Assembly: GCA_040381935.1 (NCBI GenBank)
Contig: JBEIGJ010000018.1
Coordinates: forward strand, 1 to 22,172
Length of the DNA stretch: 22,172 bases
From: Casp-actino8 sp040381935
Lineage (GTDB): Bacteria; Actinomycetota; Acidimicrobiia; Acidimicrobiales; Ilumatobacteraceae
Direction: 5' to 3'
In this document: in pieces, positions 1-6,172 of the stretch
Position numbering within the stretch: the stretch's first letter is position 1
How the letters are laid out: every line of letters begins with the position of its first letter
Translations under genes and position numbers: made by a program
The notes under the pieces: generated by a model
What the model was told of the DNA's origin: nothing
Database searches by the model: none
Seen by the model: the letters and a program-made list of their open reading frames with translations, nothing else

Positions 1-1068
1 GTGTCCTGGTTGGCCGAGCACTGGCCCGGAGTTTCCGCGGTGACCCTCCAACGGCTGTTCATGGCCCTTTTCGGATCAGTCGGGATTGTGATCATGGGAC
101 TGATCGGGAGAGTCATCGGCGGTCAGCGTTGTGGCCTGTATGCCGCGGGAATCAGTGCGGTCTACGCCAATATCTGGGTCAACGATGGATTGCTGATGGC
201 CGAGACGCCGACCATGGTCGTGATTGCACTTTTGGTCTGGTGCGCTTTGATATTTCGTCGTCGCCCCACCACAAAGATGGTCCTGCTCCTCGGAGCACTG
301 GCTGGTGTAGCGGCGCTGAGCCGCCCCGAGCTGTTGATAGCCATGCCTCTGTTGGTAGTGCTCATTTGGTCGACGCGACCCACTCAGAGTCGACTCCCGC
401 GCCAGTCGTTGTCTTATGCGATTGTCGCCAGCGCAGTATGGATGTTGGTGGTGATGCCTTGGGTCGTGTGGAACAACGCGCGCTTTCAAGCTCCGGTTTT
501 TTTGTCCACCAATGATGGACTCACGCTGGCCGGTGGGCACTGTGATCGTACGTATCAGGTCGATGTTGGGGGATGGGATATTTGGTGCGCTTATGAAACT
601 GAAATCCCGGCAGGTGAGGATGCAGCTCAAGCATCGCAACGGATGCGGGCCGACGGCGTGGCTTACTGGCGCAACAATATTGAGCGCTATCCCGTTGTGG
701 CCGGAGCACGATTCGTGCGTGTCCTGAGTATTGGCTACCTCGGATCCAATGCCGATGCAGCACGTTCGGAAGGTCGCCCGCTTTGGGTGTCTCATTTGGG
801 AACTGTGCAGTATTGGGCCTTGATTCCCTTGGCCATCATTGGGTGGCGACGGATGACCTCGCCAGCAGATCGCTGGATTCTTTCAGTTGCAGTACCGGTC
901 GTTGTCGTGGTGGCGTTGATTGCCAACGCTTATGTGCGGTTTCGACTGCCAGCGGAAATTGGTTTGGTGGCACTGGCTGCTTGTGGTTTGCGGGTCAGTG
1001 TCACGGGCTTGGAATGGTCGAGGCTCGGCCGCGGGGTGCGTTGGCGATCGACTTCGGCCAACGCCTGA
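1..1068 (+). CDS. Membrane glycosyltransferase, GT39/ArnT-like, 5' end outside window
   Basis: Polytopic membrane protein resembling the GT-C (ArnT/PMT, dolichyl-phosphate-mannose mannosyltransferase-like) enzymes that move sugars from a polyprenyl-phosphate donor on the outer face of the membrane. The visible 355 residues start with a GTG at base 1, but the frame is open to the window edge. The usual N-terminal segment with the first membrane helix and the catalytic acidic loop is missing, so the gene very probably begins upstream. Seen: an R-x-x-x-x-x-F-G-S helix at residues 18-36, several hydrophobic segments (about 43-60, 67-87, 93-125, 136-157, 265-280, 290-310, 318-332), the LSRPE motif at about 105-109, and a long hydrophilic extracytoplasmic part at about 158-260 with Cys-containing loops. 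Acceptor unknown. The last 139 bases overlap the 3' end of the convergent mftC. The family call is good; the substrate is not determinable. Confidence 0.75.
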   Translation: MSWLAEHWPGVSAVTLQRLFMALFGSVGIVIMGLIGRVIGGQRCGLYAAGISAVYANIWVNDGLLMAETPTMVVIALLVWCALIFRRRPTTKMVLLLGALAGVAALSRPELLIAMPLLVVLIWSTRPTQSRLPRQSLSYAIVASAVWMLVVMPWVVWNNARFQAPVFLSTNDGLTLAGGHCDRTYQVDVGGWDIWCAYETEIPAGEDAAQASQRMRADGVAYWRNNIERYPVVAGARFVRVLSIGYLGSNADAARSEGRPLWVSHLGTVQYWALIPLAIIGWRRMTSPADRWILSVAVPVVVVVALIANAYVRFRLPAEIGLVALAACGLRVSVTGLEWSRLGRGVRWRSTSANA

Positions 1069-2096
1069 TCGGCATCTCCGCCGACGCATTCCGGATCCGG
1101 TCCATCCAGGGGTAGGCCGGTGAAAAATTTTGCGGCCATACAGCCGCCCTGGCACGAGTCGTAACTGCCACAAGAAGCGCAGGCTCCTGCCGATTGCGGT
1201 TCGCGCAATGATGTGAAAAGTTCACTGTGTTTCCAAATATCGCTGAATCCTCCCGGATCGCGAACATTGCCGGCTCGGAACTCGTCGTGGATGACAAAGG
1301 GACAGGCGTAGACATCGCCGATGGGATCGATCAAACACACCACTCGTCCGGCCCCACACATGTTCAAACCAGGAAGAGCAGCACCAAGGGCATTGAGGTG
1401 GAAGAAGGAGTCTCCGGTCAGTACCTCTTCTCCGTGAGCCATCAACCAGTTATAGATCTCGCGCTGCTGTGCGTTAGTGGGATGGAGTTCGTGCCAAGTG
1501 TCAGCACCGCGCCCCGATGGTCGCAAGCGGGTCAATCGCAATTGCGCCCCGTAGGAATCGGCCAAGGCTTTGAATTCGTCGAATTGGGGCACGTTGTGTC
1601 GAGTTGCCACCACGGAGATTTTGAATGGTCCAAAATTTGCCGCGGCCAAATTGTCCATCGCGCGCCGTGCCATGTCATAGGAGCCCGTGCCGCGCACGGC
1701 ATCATTGGTCGATGCATCAATACCGTCCAGACTGATCTGGATGTCGAGGTAGTCCATGGCCGCTAATTGACGAGCCTTTTCGGCGTTGATGAAGGCGCCA
1801 TTGGTGGAGAATTTGACACCGATACCCTGGGCGACGGAGTACTCCAGCAATTCGAAGAAATCCCGACGAACCATGGGTTCACCGCCACCGATATTGATGT
1901 AGAAGACTTGGAGATCGCGCAATTCATCAAGGATTCGCTTGGCCTCGGTCGTGCTGAGTTCACGATCATCCCGTTGACCACTCGAGGACAGGCAATGAAC
2001 ACATTGCAAGTTGCAGGCGTAGGTCAACTCCCACGTCAGGCAGATCGGGGCGTCGAGCCCCGTCTTCATTTGTTCAACTAGTGACGACGCGCTCAC
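930..2096 (-). CDS. mftC: Mycofactocin radical SAM maturase MftC
   Basis: Radical SAM/SPASM enzyme that, with MftB, oxidatively decarboxylates the C-terminal Tyr of MftA and crosslinks it to the preceding Val. From the chosen start it is 388 aa, close to the usual length of about 390. Seen: the radical SAM cluster CNLQCVHC (Cys28, 32, 35) in the context TWELTYACN, the NIGGGEP motif, KFSTNG, QISLDG, and a C-terminal SPASM part with NMCGAGRVVCLIDP, DVYACPF, and a C-x2-C-x5-C-x3-C run before MAAKFFTGLPLDGPDPEC. This is diagnostic for MftC. The GTG at 2096 is preferred because GGAGA lies 6 bases upstream and the protein then begins just ahead of the conserved VEQMKTGLDAPICL; an ATG at 2069 and a longer frame from 2192 are alternatives. 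It overlaps mftB by 23 bases and, convergently, the glycosyltransferase by 139 bases. Confidence 0.96.
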   Translation of the reverse strand: MSASSLVEQMKTGLDAPICLTWELTYACNLQCVHCLSSSGQRDDRELSTTEAKRILDELRDLQVFYINIGGGEPMVRRDFFELLEYSVAQGIGVKFSTNGAFINAEKARQLAAMDYLDIQISLDGIDASTNDAVRGTGSYDMARRAMDNLAAANFGPFKISVVATRHNVPQFDEFKALADSYGAQLRLTRLRPSGRGADTWHELHPTNAQQREIYNWLMAHGEEVLTGDSFFHLNALGAALPGLNMCGAGRVVCLIDPIGDVYACPFVIHDEFRAGNVRDPGGFSDIWKHSELFTSLREPQSAGACASCGSYDSCQGGCMAAKFFTGLPLDGPDPECVGGDADQALAEVDRQRTPRPSLDHSKPVTLTRKPQAASATKPISAGSRNRT

Positions 2097-2424
2097 GAAC
2101 GATCTCCGATGCGTAGAGGGATGAAAGAGCGGCCACGAAAGTGGGCCAGCGTTGGGGACTGATTCCACAGGCAGCGAGTGTGGAGCGAACATCGGGGTGG
2201 GTCTCGAGGGCCTTGACTACCGTGACGACATCGGGGTGTTTGAGAAAGATCAGCCGCCGATTTCCATAATGGTAGGCCAGAGCGCCGAACGGCTCGGGAC
2301 GAACTGCGACCCGAGGGTCGAGTTCAAGGACGGTGTCGAGGGCGACGGTCAATGGGAGACGTTCATCGGGCGAGGAAGAAGCCACGATCCGGGGTGATGT
2401 CTCAGTAGACACCGCACATGCCAT
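2074..2424 (-). CDS. mftB: Mycofactocin precursor-binding chaperone MftB
   Basis: Small peptide-chaperone of the RiPP recognition element type that holds the MftA leader and presents it to MftC. Seen: the family core LDPRVAVRPEPFGALAYHYG followed by NRRLIFLKHPDVVTVVKAL, a short winged-helix-like module typical of MftB, and a weakly conserved C-terminal half (CGISPQRW, FVAALSSLYAS). The ATG at 2424 gives 116 aa and has GAGGAG 10 bases upstream inside mftA; it overlaps mftA by 23 bases. GTG codons at 2412 and 2385 (103 aa, no clear ribosome site) are alternatives, since the residues before about position 30 are not conserved. It lies between mftA and mftC on the same strand and is surely co-transcribed with them. 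Confidence 0.92.
   Translation of the reverse strand: MACAVSTETSPRIVASSSPDERLPLTVALDTVLELDPRVAVRPEPFGALAYHYGNRRLIFLKHPDVVTVVKALETHPDVRSTLAACGISPQRWPTFVAALSSLYASEIVRERVVTS
2103..2107 (-). promoter_or_regulatory. Ribosome binding site deciding the mftC start
   Basis: On the minus strand GGAGA lies 6 bases before the GTG at 2096. It sits inside the mftB coding sequence and supports the 23-base overlapping start over the ATG at 2069. Confidence 0.6.
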
Positions 2425-2545
2425 CGATCGAGATCTCCTCGATGAGCAGTTCGGCTTCGATGGCAGCTGATCCCTGGTCATCAGTTTCACCGACTGCAGT
2501 CGGAGCGGAATCGAGCTCAACAGAGGAAGTAACAGGGTTTTCCAT
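2402..2545 (-). CDS. mftA: Mycofactocin precursor peptide MftA
   Basis: Ribosomal precursor of mycofactocin, 47 aa from the ATG at 2545. The peptide ends in ISIDGMCGVY, the invariant MftA terminus, whose final Val-Tyr is converted by MftC into the redox-active core. Before it lies an acidic leader with the AELLIEEISIDG stretch expected to bind MftB. No Shine-Dalgarno sequence precedes this ATG. The frame is open further upstream (ATG codons at 2620 and 2662), so a longer leader cannot be excluded, but 47 aa fits the family (roughly 30-50 aa) and starts after the candidate promoter at 2634-2662. First gene of the minus-strand mftA-mftB-mftC operon. Confidence 0.93.
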   Translation of the reverse strand: MENPVTSSVELDSAPTAVGETDDQGSAAIEAELLIEEISIDGMCGVY

Positions 2546-2633
2546 GGAGGGAAGCGTACAAGGCACCCCGCTGGTGTGGGCTACGGTTCGGGTCCTGAGT
2601 GCAAAAAACTCCACCAGCATGCGTAACGTGTCA

Positions 2634-2662
2634 TCTATATCGGGTGATATGTATCGGGTCAC
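2634..2662 (-). promoter_or_regulatory. Candidate promoter of mftABC
   Basis: Reading the minus strand, GTGACC (2662-2657) and TATAGA (2639-2634) are separated by exactly 17 bases, each matching the sigma70-type -35/-10 consensus at 4 of 6 positions. Transcription would start near 2627, about 80 bases before the mftA ATG. Pattern only; no expression evidence. Confidence 0.4.
2637..2650. promoter_or_regulatory. Dyad and direct repeats within the mft promoter, possible operator
   Basis: A perfect 5-base inverted repeat, ATATC-GGGT-GATAT, lies at the -10 end of the candidate mftABC promoter. In addition TATCGGGT occurs twice in direct orientation (2638-2645 and 2652-2659), with starts 14 bases apart. 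The position is typical of a repressor site; a TetR-type MftR regulator is known beside mft genes in mycobacteria, but none is encoded in this window. Confidence 0.3.
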
Positions 2663-2740
2663 TGATCGTCCGACGGGGCCAGTTCAGTGCCAGATACCAG
2701 TGCAAAAGAGCAGCGACACAATCGAGAAATGAGGGGGAAA

Positions 2741-3853
2741 ATGAAGACTGAAGCCGCAATCCTGTGGGAAATGAATTCGCCGTGGAGCGTGGAAGAGATT
2801 GAACTCGATTCCCCCAAATCCGGTGAAGTCTTAGTTGAAATGAAAGCGTCGGGTATGTGCCACAGTGATGAGCACTTGGTGACCGGCGACCTCCCTTTTG
2901 CCTTGCCGATCATCGGGGGTCATGAAGGTGCGGGCATCGTGAAAGAGGTCGGCGAGGGGGTCAGCTGGCTGGCTCCGGGAGATCATGTCGTGTTCGGGTT
3001 CATTCCGTCCTGTGGTCGTTGTCCGAGTTGTTCCACGGGTCACCAGAATTTGTGCGATCTCGGGGCTCTGATGGGCGGCGGTCGCCAGATCACCGATGGT
3101 GGCGCACGGCACCACGCTCAGGGCCAGGACCTTGGCCTGATGTGTTTGTTGGGAACGTTCGCCAGGCATACCGTGGTCAATGAAGCCAGTTGTATCAAGA
3201 TCGATAACGATCTCCCGCTCGACAAAATGTGTCTCTTGGGATGCGGTGTGGTCACCGGCTGGGGCTCTGCGGTTTATGCCGCTGAAACTCGTCCCGGCGA
3301 CACAGTTGTCGTGGTGGGTATCGGCGGTATCGGCGCCAATGCGGTACAAGGGGCCAAACTTGCTGGAGCAAAGCGCATCGTGGCCATTGATCCCATCGAG
3401 TTCAAACGGGAAAAGGCCATGGAGTTTGGAGCCACGCACACCGCGTCGTCGATGACCGAGGCGGTCGCTTTGTTGCAGGACATCACCTGGGGAACAATGG
3501 CCAACAAAGTCATCATGACCATGGGAGTGGGGCAGGGTGCAGTGATGGCTGAGGCCATGGCGTTGGCCGCCAAGCGTGGGCGAGTCGTGGTCACCAATAT
3601 TCACCCCGCGTTGGAGATGAGCGCCACCATGAACCTCCTCGATGTCACCCTGATGGAAAAGCAGGTTGTGGGATCGCTCTTCGGATCGGGTAATCCCCGG
3701 GCAGATATTCCGAAGTTGGCCAGCCTCTATCGCGAGGGACAATTGGACCTGGACGGTCTGGTCACTCGCACGTACCCCCTCGAGGGTGTCAATGAGGGCT
3801 ATGAAGCCATGCGTCGCGGTGAGAACATTCGCGGCGTTCTCATCTACGACTGA
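2741..3853 (+). CDS. Mycofactocin-type (NDMA-dependent) zinc alcohol dehydrogenase 1
   Basis: Medium-chain zinc dehydrogenase of the class that keeps its nicotinamide cofactor bound and needs an external acceptor (mycofactocin in the cell, NDMA in the test tube). 370 aa, matching the family. Seen: catalytic zinc region GMCHSDEHLVTGD (Cys38) and GGHEGAG, four structural-zinc cysteines in PSCGRCPSCSTGHQNLCD, Rossmann motif GIGGIGANAVQGA with an acidic residue ending the second strand (VAIDP, NAD preference), and the family signatures FKREKAMEFGATH and NPRADIP. The ATG at 2741 is chosen over upstream codons because GAGG lies 6 bases before it and the protein then starts MKTEAA, as relatives do. 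Divergent from mftABC, 117 bases before a paralogue. The family is secure; the alcohol substrate is unknown. Confidence 0.93.
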   Translation: MKTEAAILWEMNSPWSVEEIELDSPKSGEVLVEMKASGMCHSDEHLVTGDLPFALPIIGGHEGAGIVKEVGEGVSWLAPGDHVVFGFIPSCGRCPSCSTGHQNLCDLGALMGGGRQITDGGARHHAQGQDLGLMCLLGTFARHTVVNEASCIKIDNDLPLDKMCLLGCGVVTGWGSAVYAAETRPGDTVVVVGIGGIGANAVQGAKLAGAKRIVAIDPIEFKREKAMEFGATHTASSMTEAVALLQDITWGTMANKVIMTMGVGQGAVMAEAMALAAKRGRVVVTNIHPALEMSATMNLLDVTLMEKQVVGSLFGSGNPRADIPKLASLYREGQLDLDGLVTRTYPLEGVNEGYEAMRRGENIRGVLIYD

Positions 3854-3939
3854 GCATGCTGGTAAGTGGCCGTTTGGCTTCGGGGCCTGATCACTAGGTA
3901 GCGTTCCAAGTAACCCGGCGAAAGGTCGTTGGGGTAGGG

Positions 3940-3953
3940 GCGAGAAAACTCGC
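3940..3953 (+). promoter_or_regulatory. Small hairpin just before the second adh ribosome site
   Basis: GCGAG-AAAA-CTCGC forms a perfect 5-base-pair stem with an AAAA loop, directly followed by the AAAGGGGG ribosome site (3954-3961) of the dehydrogenase starting at 3971. It could shield or stabilise the message between the two dehydrogenase genes. A stem this short can arise by chance. Confidence 0.25.
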
Positions 3954-3970
3954 AAAGGGGGTTGACTTCC

Positions 3971-5131
3971 ATGTCGGGAATCCGAAAGTCGAAGGCCGCA
4001 GTGCTGTGGGGTCTCAATCAGGAATGGAAGATCGAAGAGATCGAAATCCATCCGCCCAAAACTGGTGAAGTCGTCGTCCACTGGCGCGCCGCGGGTATGT
4101 GCCACAGTGATGAGCACTTGGTGACGGGCGATATGGTGCCGCCGGAAGAGGTCTGGCCTCTCATGGGAATAGAAAGCTTCTTCCCCATCATCGGTGGTCA
4201 TGAAGGTGCGGGAGTTGTGGTGGAAGTTGGTCCGGGAGTGACCAGCGTGCAGGTGGGAGACCACGTGTCGGCCTCGTTCGTACCGTCGTGCGGTCGTTGT
4301 CGTTATTGCTCGACGGGGCGTCAGAACCTCTGTGACAACGGCGCGAAGACCTTTGTCGGTGGCATGATCACCGACGATACTCATCGCCACTTCTTGAATG
4401 GACAGCCGGTTACCTTGATGGCCAAGGTTGGAACCTTCAGTGAGTACGCCTGTGTCTCTGAACAGTCGATCATCAAAGTCGAAAAGGACATCCCCCTCGA
4501 ATGCGTGGCCTTGGTGTCATGCGGAGTGGCCACGGGCTGGGGTTCAGCGGCCAACCGCGCTGGCACTCAGGCTGGCGACACGGTCGTAGTCGTCGGTTGT
4601 GGTGGCATTGGTATGAACGCGGTTCAAGGTGCTCGGATGTCTGGTGCCAAGCGCGTCATTGCCGTGGACCCGGTCGAATTCAAGCGCGAAAAGGCGATGG
4701 AATTGGGTGCCACCCATGCCTATGCCTCGATGGCTGAGGCGATGATGCCGCTGATGGAAATGTCCTACGGGCAGATGGCCGATCGCGTCATCATGACCCC
4801 TGGTGTCCTCCACGGCGAGATGATGGGTGAAGCCATGAATCTTGCCGGTAAGGGCAGCACGGTGGTCGTCACGGCCATTTCCCCAATGACGAGTGAAACT
4901 GCCAATGTGAACCTGTTCAACTTGGCCATGTGGAACAAGGAAATCAAAGGCACGATCTTTGGCTCATTGAATCCGCGTGCCGATATTCCGGCGCTTCTCG
5001 ATATGTACCGTGCCGGTCAGCTCAAGTTGAAAGAACTGATCACCAACACCTATGCCTTGGAGCAAATCAACGAGGGTTACGAGGCCATGCGTGATGGGAC
5101 CAACATTCGTGGTGTGATCGTCAACGCCTGA
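3971..5131 (+). CDS. Mycofactocin-type (NDMA-dependent) zinc alcohol dehydrogenase 2
   Basis: Paralogue of the preceding dehydrogenase with the same architecture, 386 aa. Seen: GMCHSDEHLVTGD catalytic zinc region, GGHEGAG, structural-zinc cysteines in PSCGRCRYCSTGRQNLCD, GCGGIGMNAVQGA cofactor loop, FKREKAMELGATH and NPRADIP. It differs by about 13 extra residues between LVTGD and FPIIGG (MVPPEEVWPLMGIES region), beside the zinc-ligand segment, which suggests a different substrate pocket or subunit contact. The ATG at 3971 is preferred because the GGGGG tract ends 9 bases upstream; the TTG at 3962 touches that tract. Same strand as its neighbour, 117 bases downstream, and 70 bases before the AAA+ gene, so one transcript is possible. 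Confidence 0.92.
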   Translation: MSGIRKSKAAVLWGLNQEWKIEEIEIHPPKTGEVVVHWRAAGMCHSDEHLVTGDMVPPEEVWPLMGIESFFPIIGGHEGAGVVVEVGPGVTSVQVGDHVSASFVPSCGRCRYCSTGRQNLCDNGAKTFVGGMITDDTHRHFLNGQPVTLMAKVGTFSEYACVSEQSIIKVEKDIPLECVALVSCGVATGWGSAANRAGTQAGDTVVVVGCGGIGMNAVQGARMSGAKRVIAVDPVEFKREKAMELGATHAYASMAEAMMPLMEMSYGQMADRVIMTPGVLHGEMMGEAMNLAGKGSTVVVTAISPMTSETANVNLFNLAMWNKEIKGTIFGSLNPRADIPALLDMYRAGQLKLKELITNTYALEQINEGYEAMRDGTNIRGVIVNA

Positions 5132-5201
5132 TCAGTGGCCAGCCTTTCGATACCAATCCGCTGATCATTCATTCTTCAACGCAGTCCCACTACTTACATT
5201 G

Positions 5202-6119
5202 ATGGAGCCCATGTCTCGTTCGTCTTTGATCGCGTCTCTCGAATCCACTGTCATCGGACGACGACGTGAGCTCGAGTTGGTCGTTGCGGCTCTTGACGCC
5301 GGTCGCCATGTGCTCCTTGAAGGTCCTCCGGGAACGGGAAAGAGCACGTTGCTTCGTGCTGTGGCGGAAGGTTTGGGAATTGGATTCGTTTTCGTCGAAG
5401 GAAACGCCGAACTGACTCCGGCGCGACTCGTCGGCCATTTCGATCCGGCGCGGGTACTCACCGATGGTTACGAACCTGATGTCTTTGTCGATGGACCTCT
5501 GATCACTGCCATGCGTGAAGGCTCTTTGCTCTATGTGGAAGAGATCAACCGCATTCCCGAAGAGACCCTCAATGTGCTGATCACCGTGATGAGCGAAGGT
5601 GAGCTGAACGTGCCTCGTTTGGGCCGTATCGCCGCTACTCCCGGTTTTCGATTGGTGGCTGCAATGAACCCTTTCGACGCTGTGGGTACGGCGCGGATCT
5701 CGGGTGCGGTCTACGACCGTGTTTGTCGTGTTTCGGTCGGTTATCAGACTGCTGATGTGGAAATTGCCATTGCGAGTCGAAACACACCGGGTCTGTCGCC
5801 CGAATGGATCAACAAAGTTGTTGAGCTCGTACGTCGCACGCGGAACCATGCTGATTTGCGCGTTGGCTCCTCAGTTCGCGGGGCAATCGATATGGCCGCA
5901 GTGGCTGCCTCGTTGGCCAATGTGCGGGGGACAACAGTGCTCGATCCTGGGGTGAGTCTTGATGCGGCTCTGGTGGCATTGTCGGGTCGGATCCGAGTAC
6001 GTGAAGGATGTCCGCGTTCAGCCGAAGATGTCGTCAGCGAATTGTGGGCTGCTATTTTTTCTCCGGCCTCGGAGACCGTCGGGGGAAAAGCGAACGCCCC
6101 GACGGGGGCGAATCCCTGA
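5202..6119 (+). CDS. MoxR-like AAA+ ATPase
   Basis: Single-domain AAA+ ATPase of the MoxR/AAA_5 group, which remodels or activates partner enzymes, often by helping metal or cofactor insertion, and usually works with a VWA protein such as the next gene. About 305 aa. Seen: Walker A GPPGTGKST (41-49), Walker B-type LLYVEEINRIPEE (109-121, with Glu where Asp is more usual), sensor 1 Asn in LVAAMNPFD (about 156), and a C-terminal helical lid. The start is uncertain: ATG codons at 5202 and 5211 are in frame; only the second has a GGAG before it, at a short spacing of 3. It follows the two alcohol dehydrogenases closely on the same strand. The client is not identifiable from sequence; the position makes the dehydrogenases the leading suspects. 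Confidence 0.88.
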   Translation: MEPMSRSSLIASLESTVIGRRRELELVVAALDAGRHVLLEGPPGTGKSTLLRAVAEGLGIGFVFVEGNAELTPARLVGHFDPARVLTDGYEPDVFVDGPLITAMREGSLLYVEEINRIPEETLNVLITVMSEGELNVPRLGRIAATPGFRLVAAMNPFDAVGTARISGAVYDRVCRVSVGYQTADVEIAIASRNTPGLSPEWINKVVELVRRTRNHADLRVGSSVRGAIDMAAVAASLANVRGTTVLDPGVSLDAALVALSGRIRVREGCPRSAEDVVSELWAAIFSPASETVGGKANAPTGANP

Positions 6120-6172
6120 CCCAAGAGGGCGCTGCGGCCGATGAAGCCGTTCATGAGGCCTCGAAGCGAACA

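Noticed and set aside
76..795. 239-codon minus-strand frame opposite the glycosyltransferase
   Set aside because: Antisense shadow of a coherent membrane protein; composition rich in His, Arg and Ser without any motif.
1227..1766. 179-codon plus-strand frame opposite mftC
   Set aside because: Lies entirely within the diagnostic radical SAM gene on the other strand and has no recognisable feature.
3868..3887. Possible terminator between the two dehydrogenase genes (GGCC ... GGCC)
   Set aside because: Only a 4-base stem with no following T run; not distinguishable from chance.
2831..4390. 519-codon open frame on the minus strand across both dehydrogenase genes
   Set aside because: It is antisense to two clearly recognisable dehydrogenases, has a His/Thr/Arg-rich composition typical of shadow frames and shows no domain. 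Its length arises because both paralogues lack antisense stops in the same phase.
5190..5849. 219-codon minus-strand frame opposite the AAA+ ATPase
   Set aside because: The opposite strand carries Walker A, Walker B and sensor motifs; this frame has none and no ribosome site.
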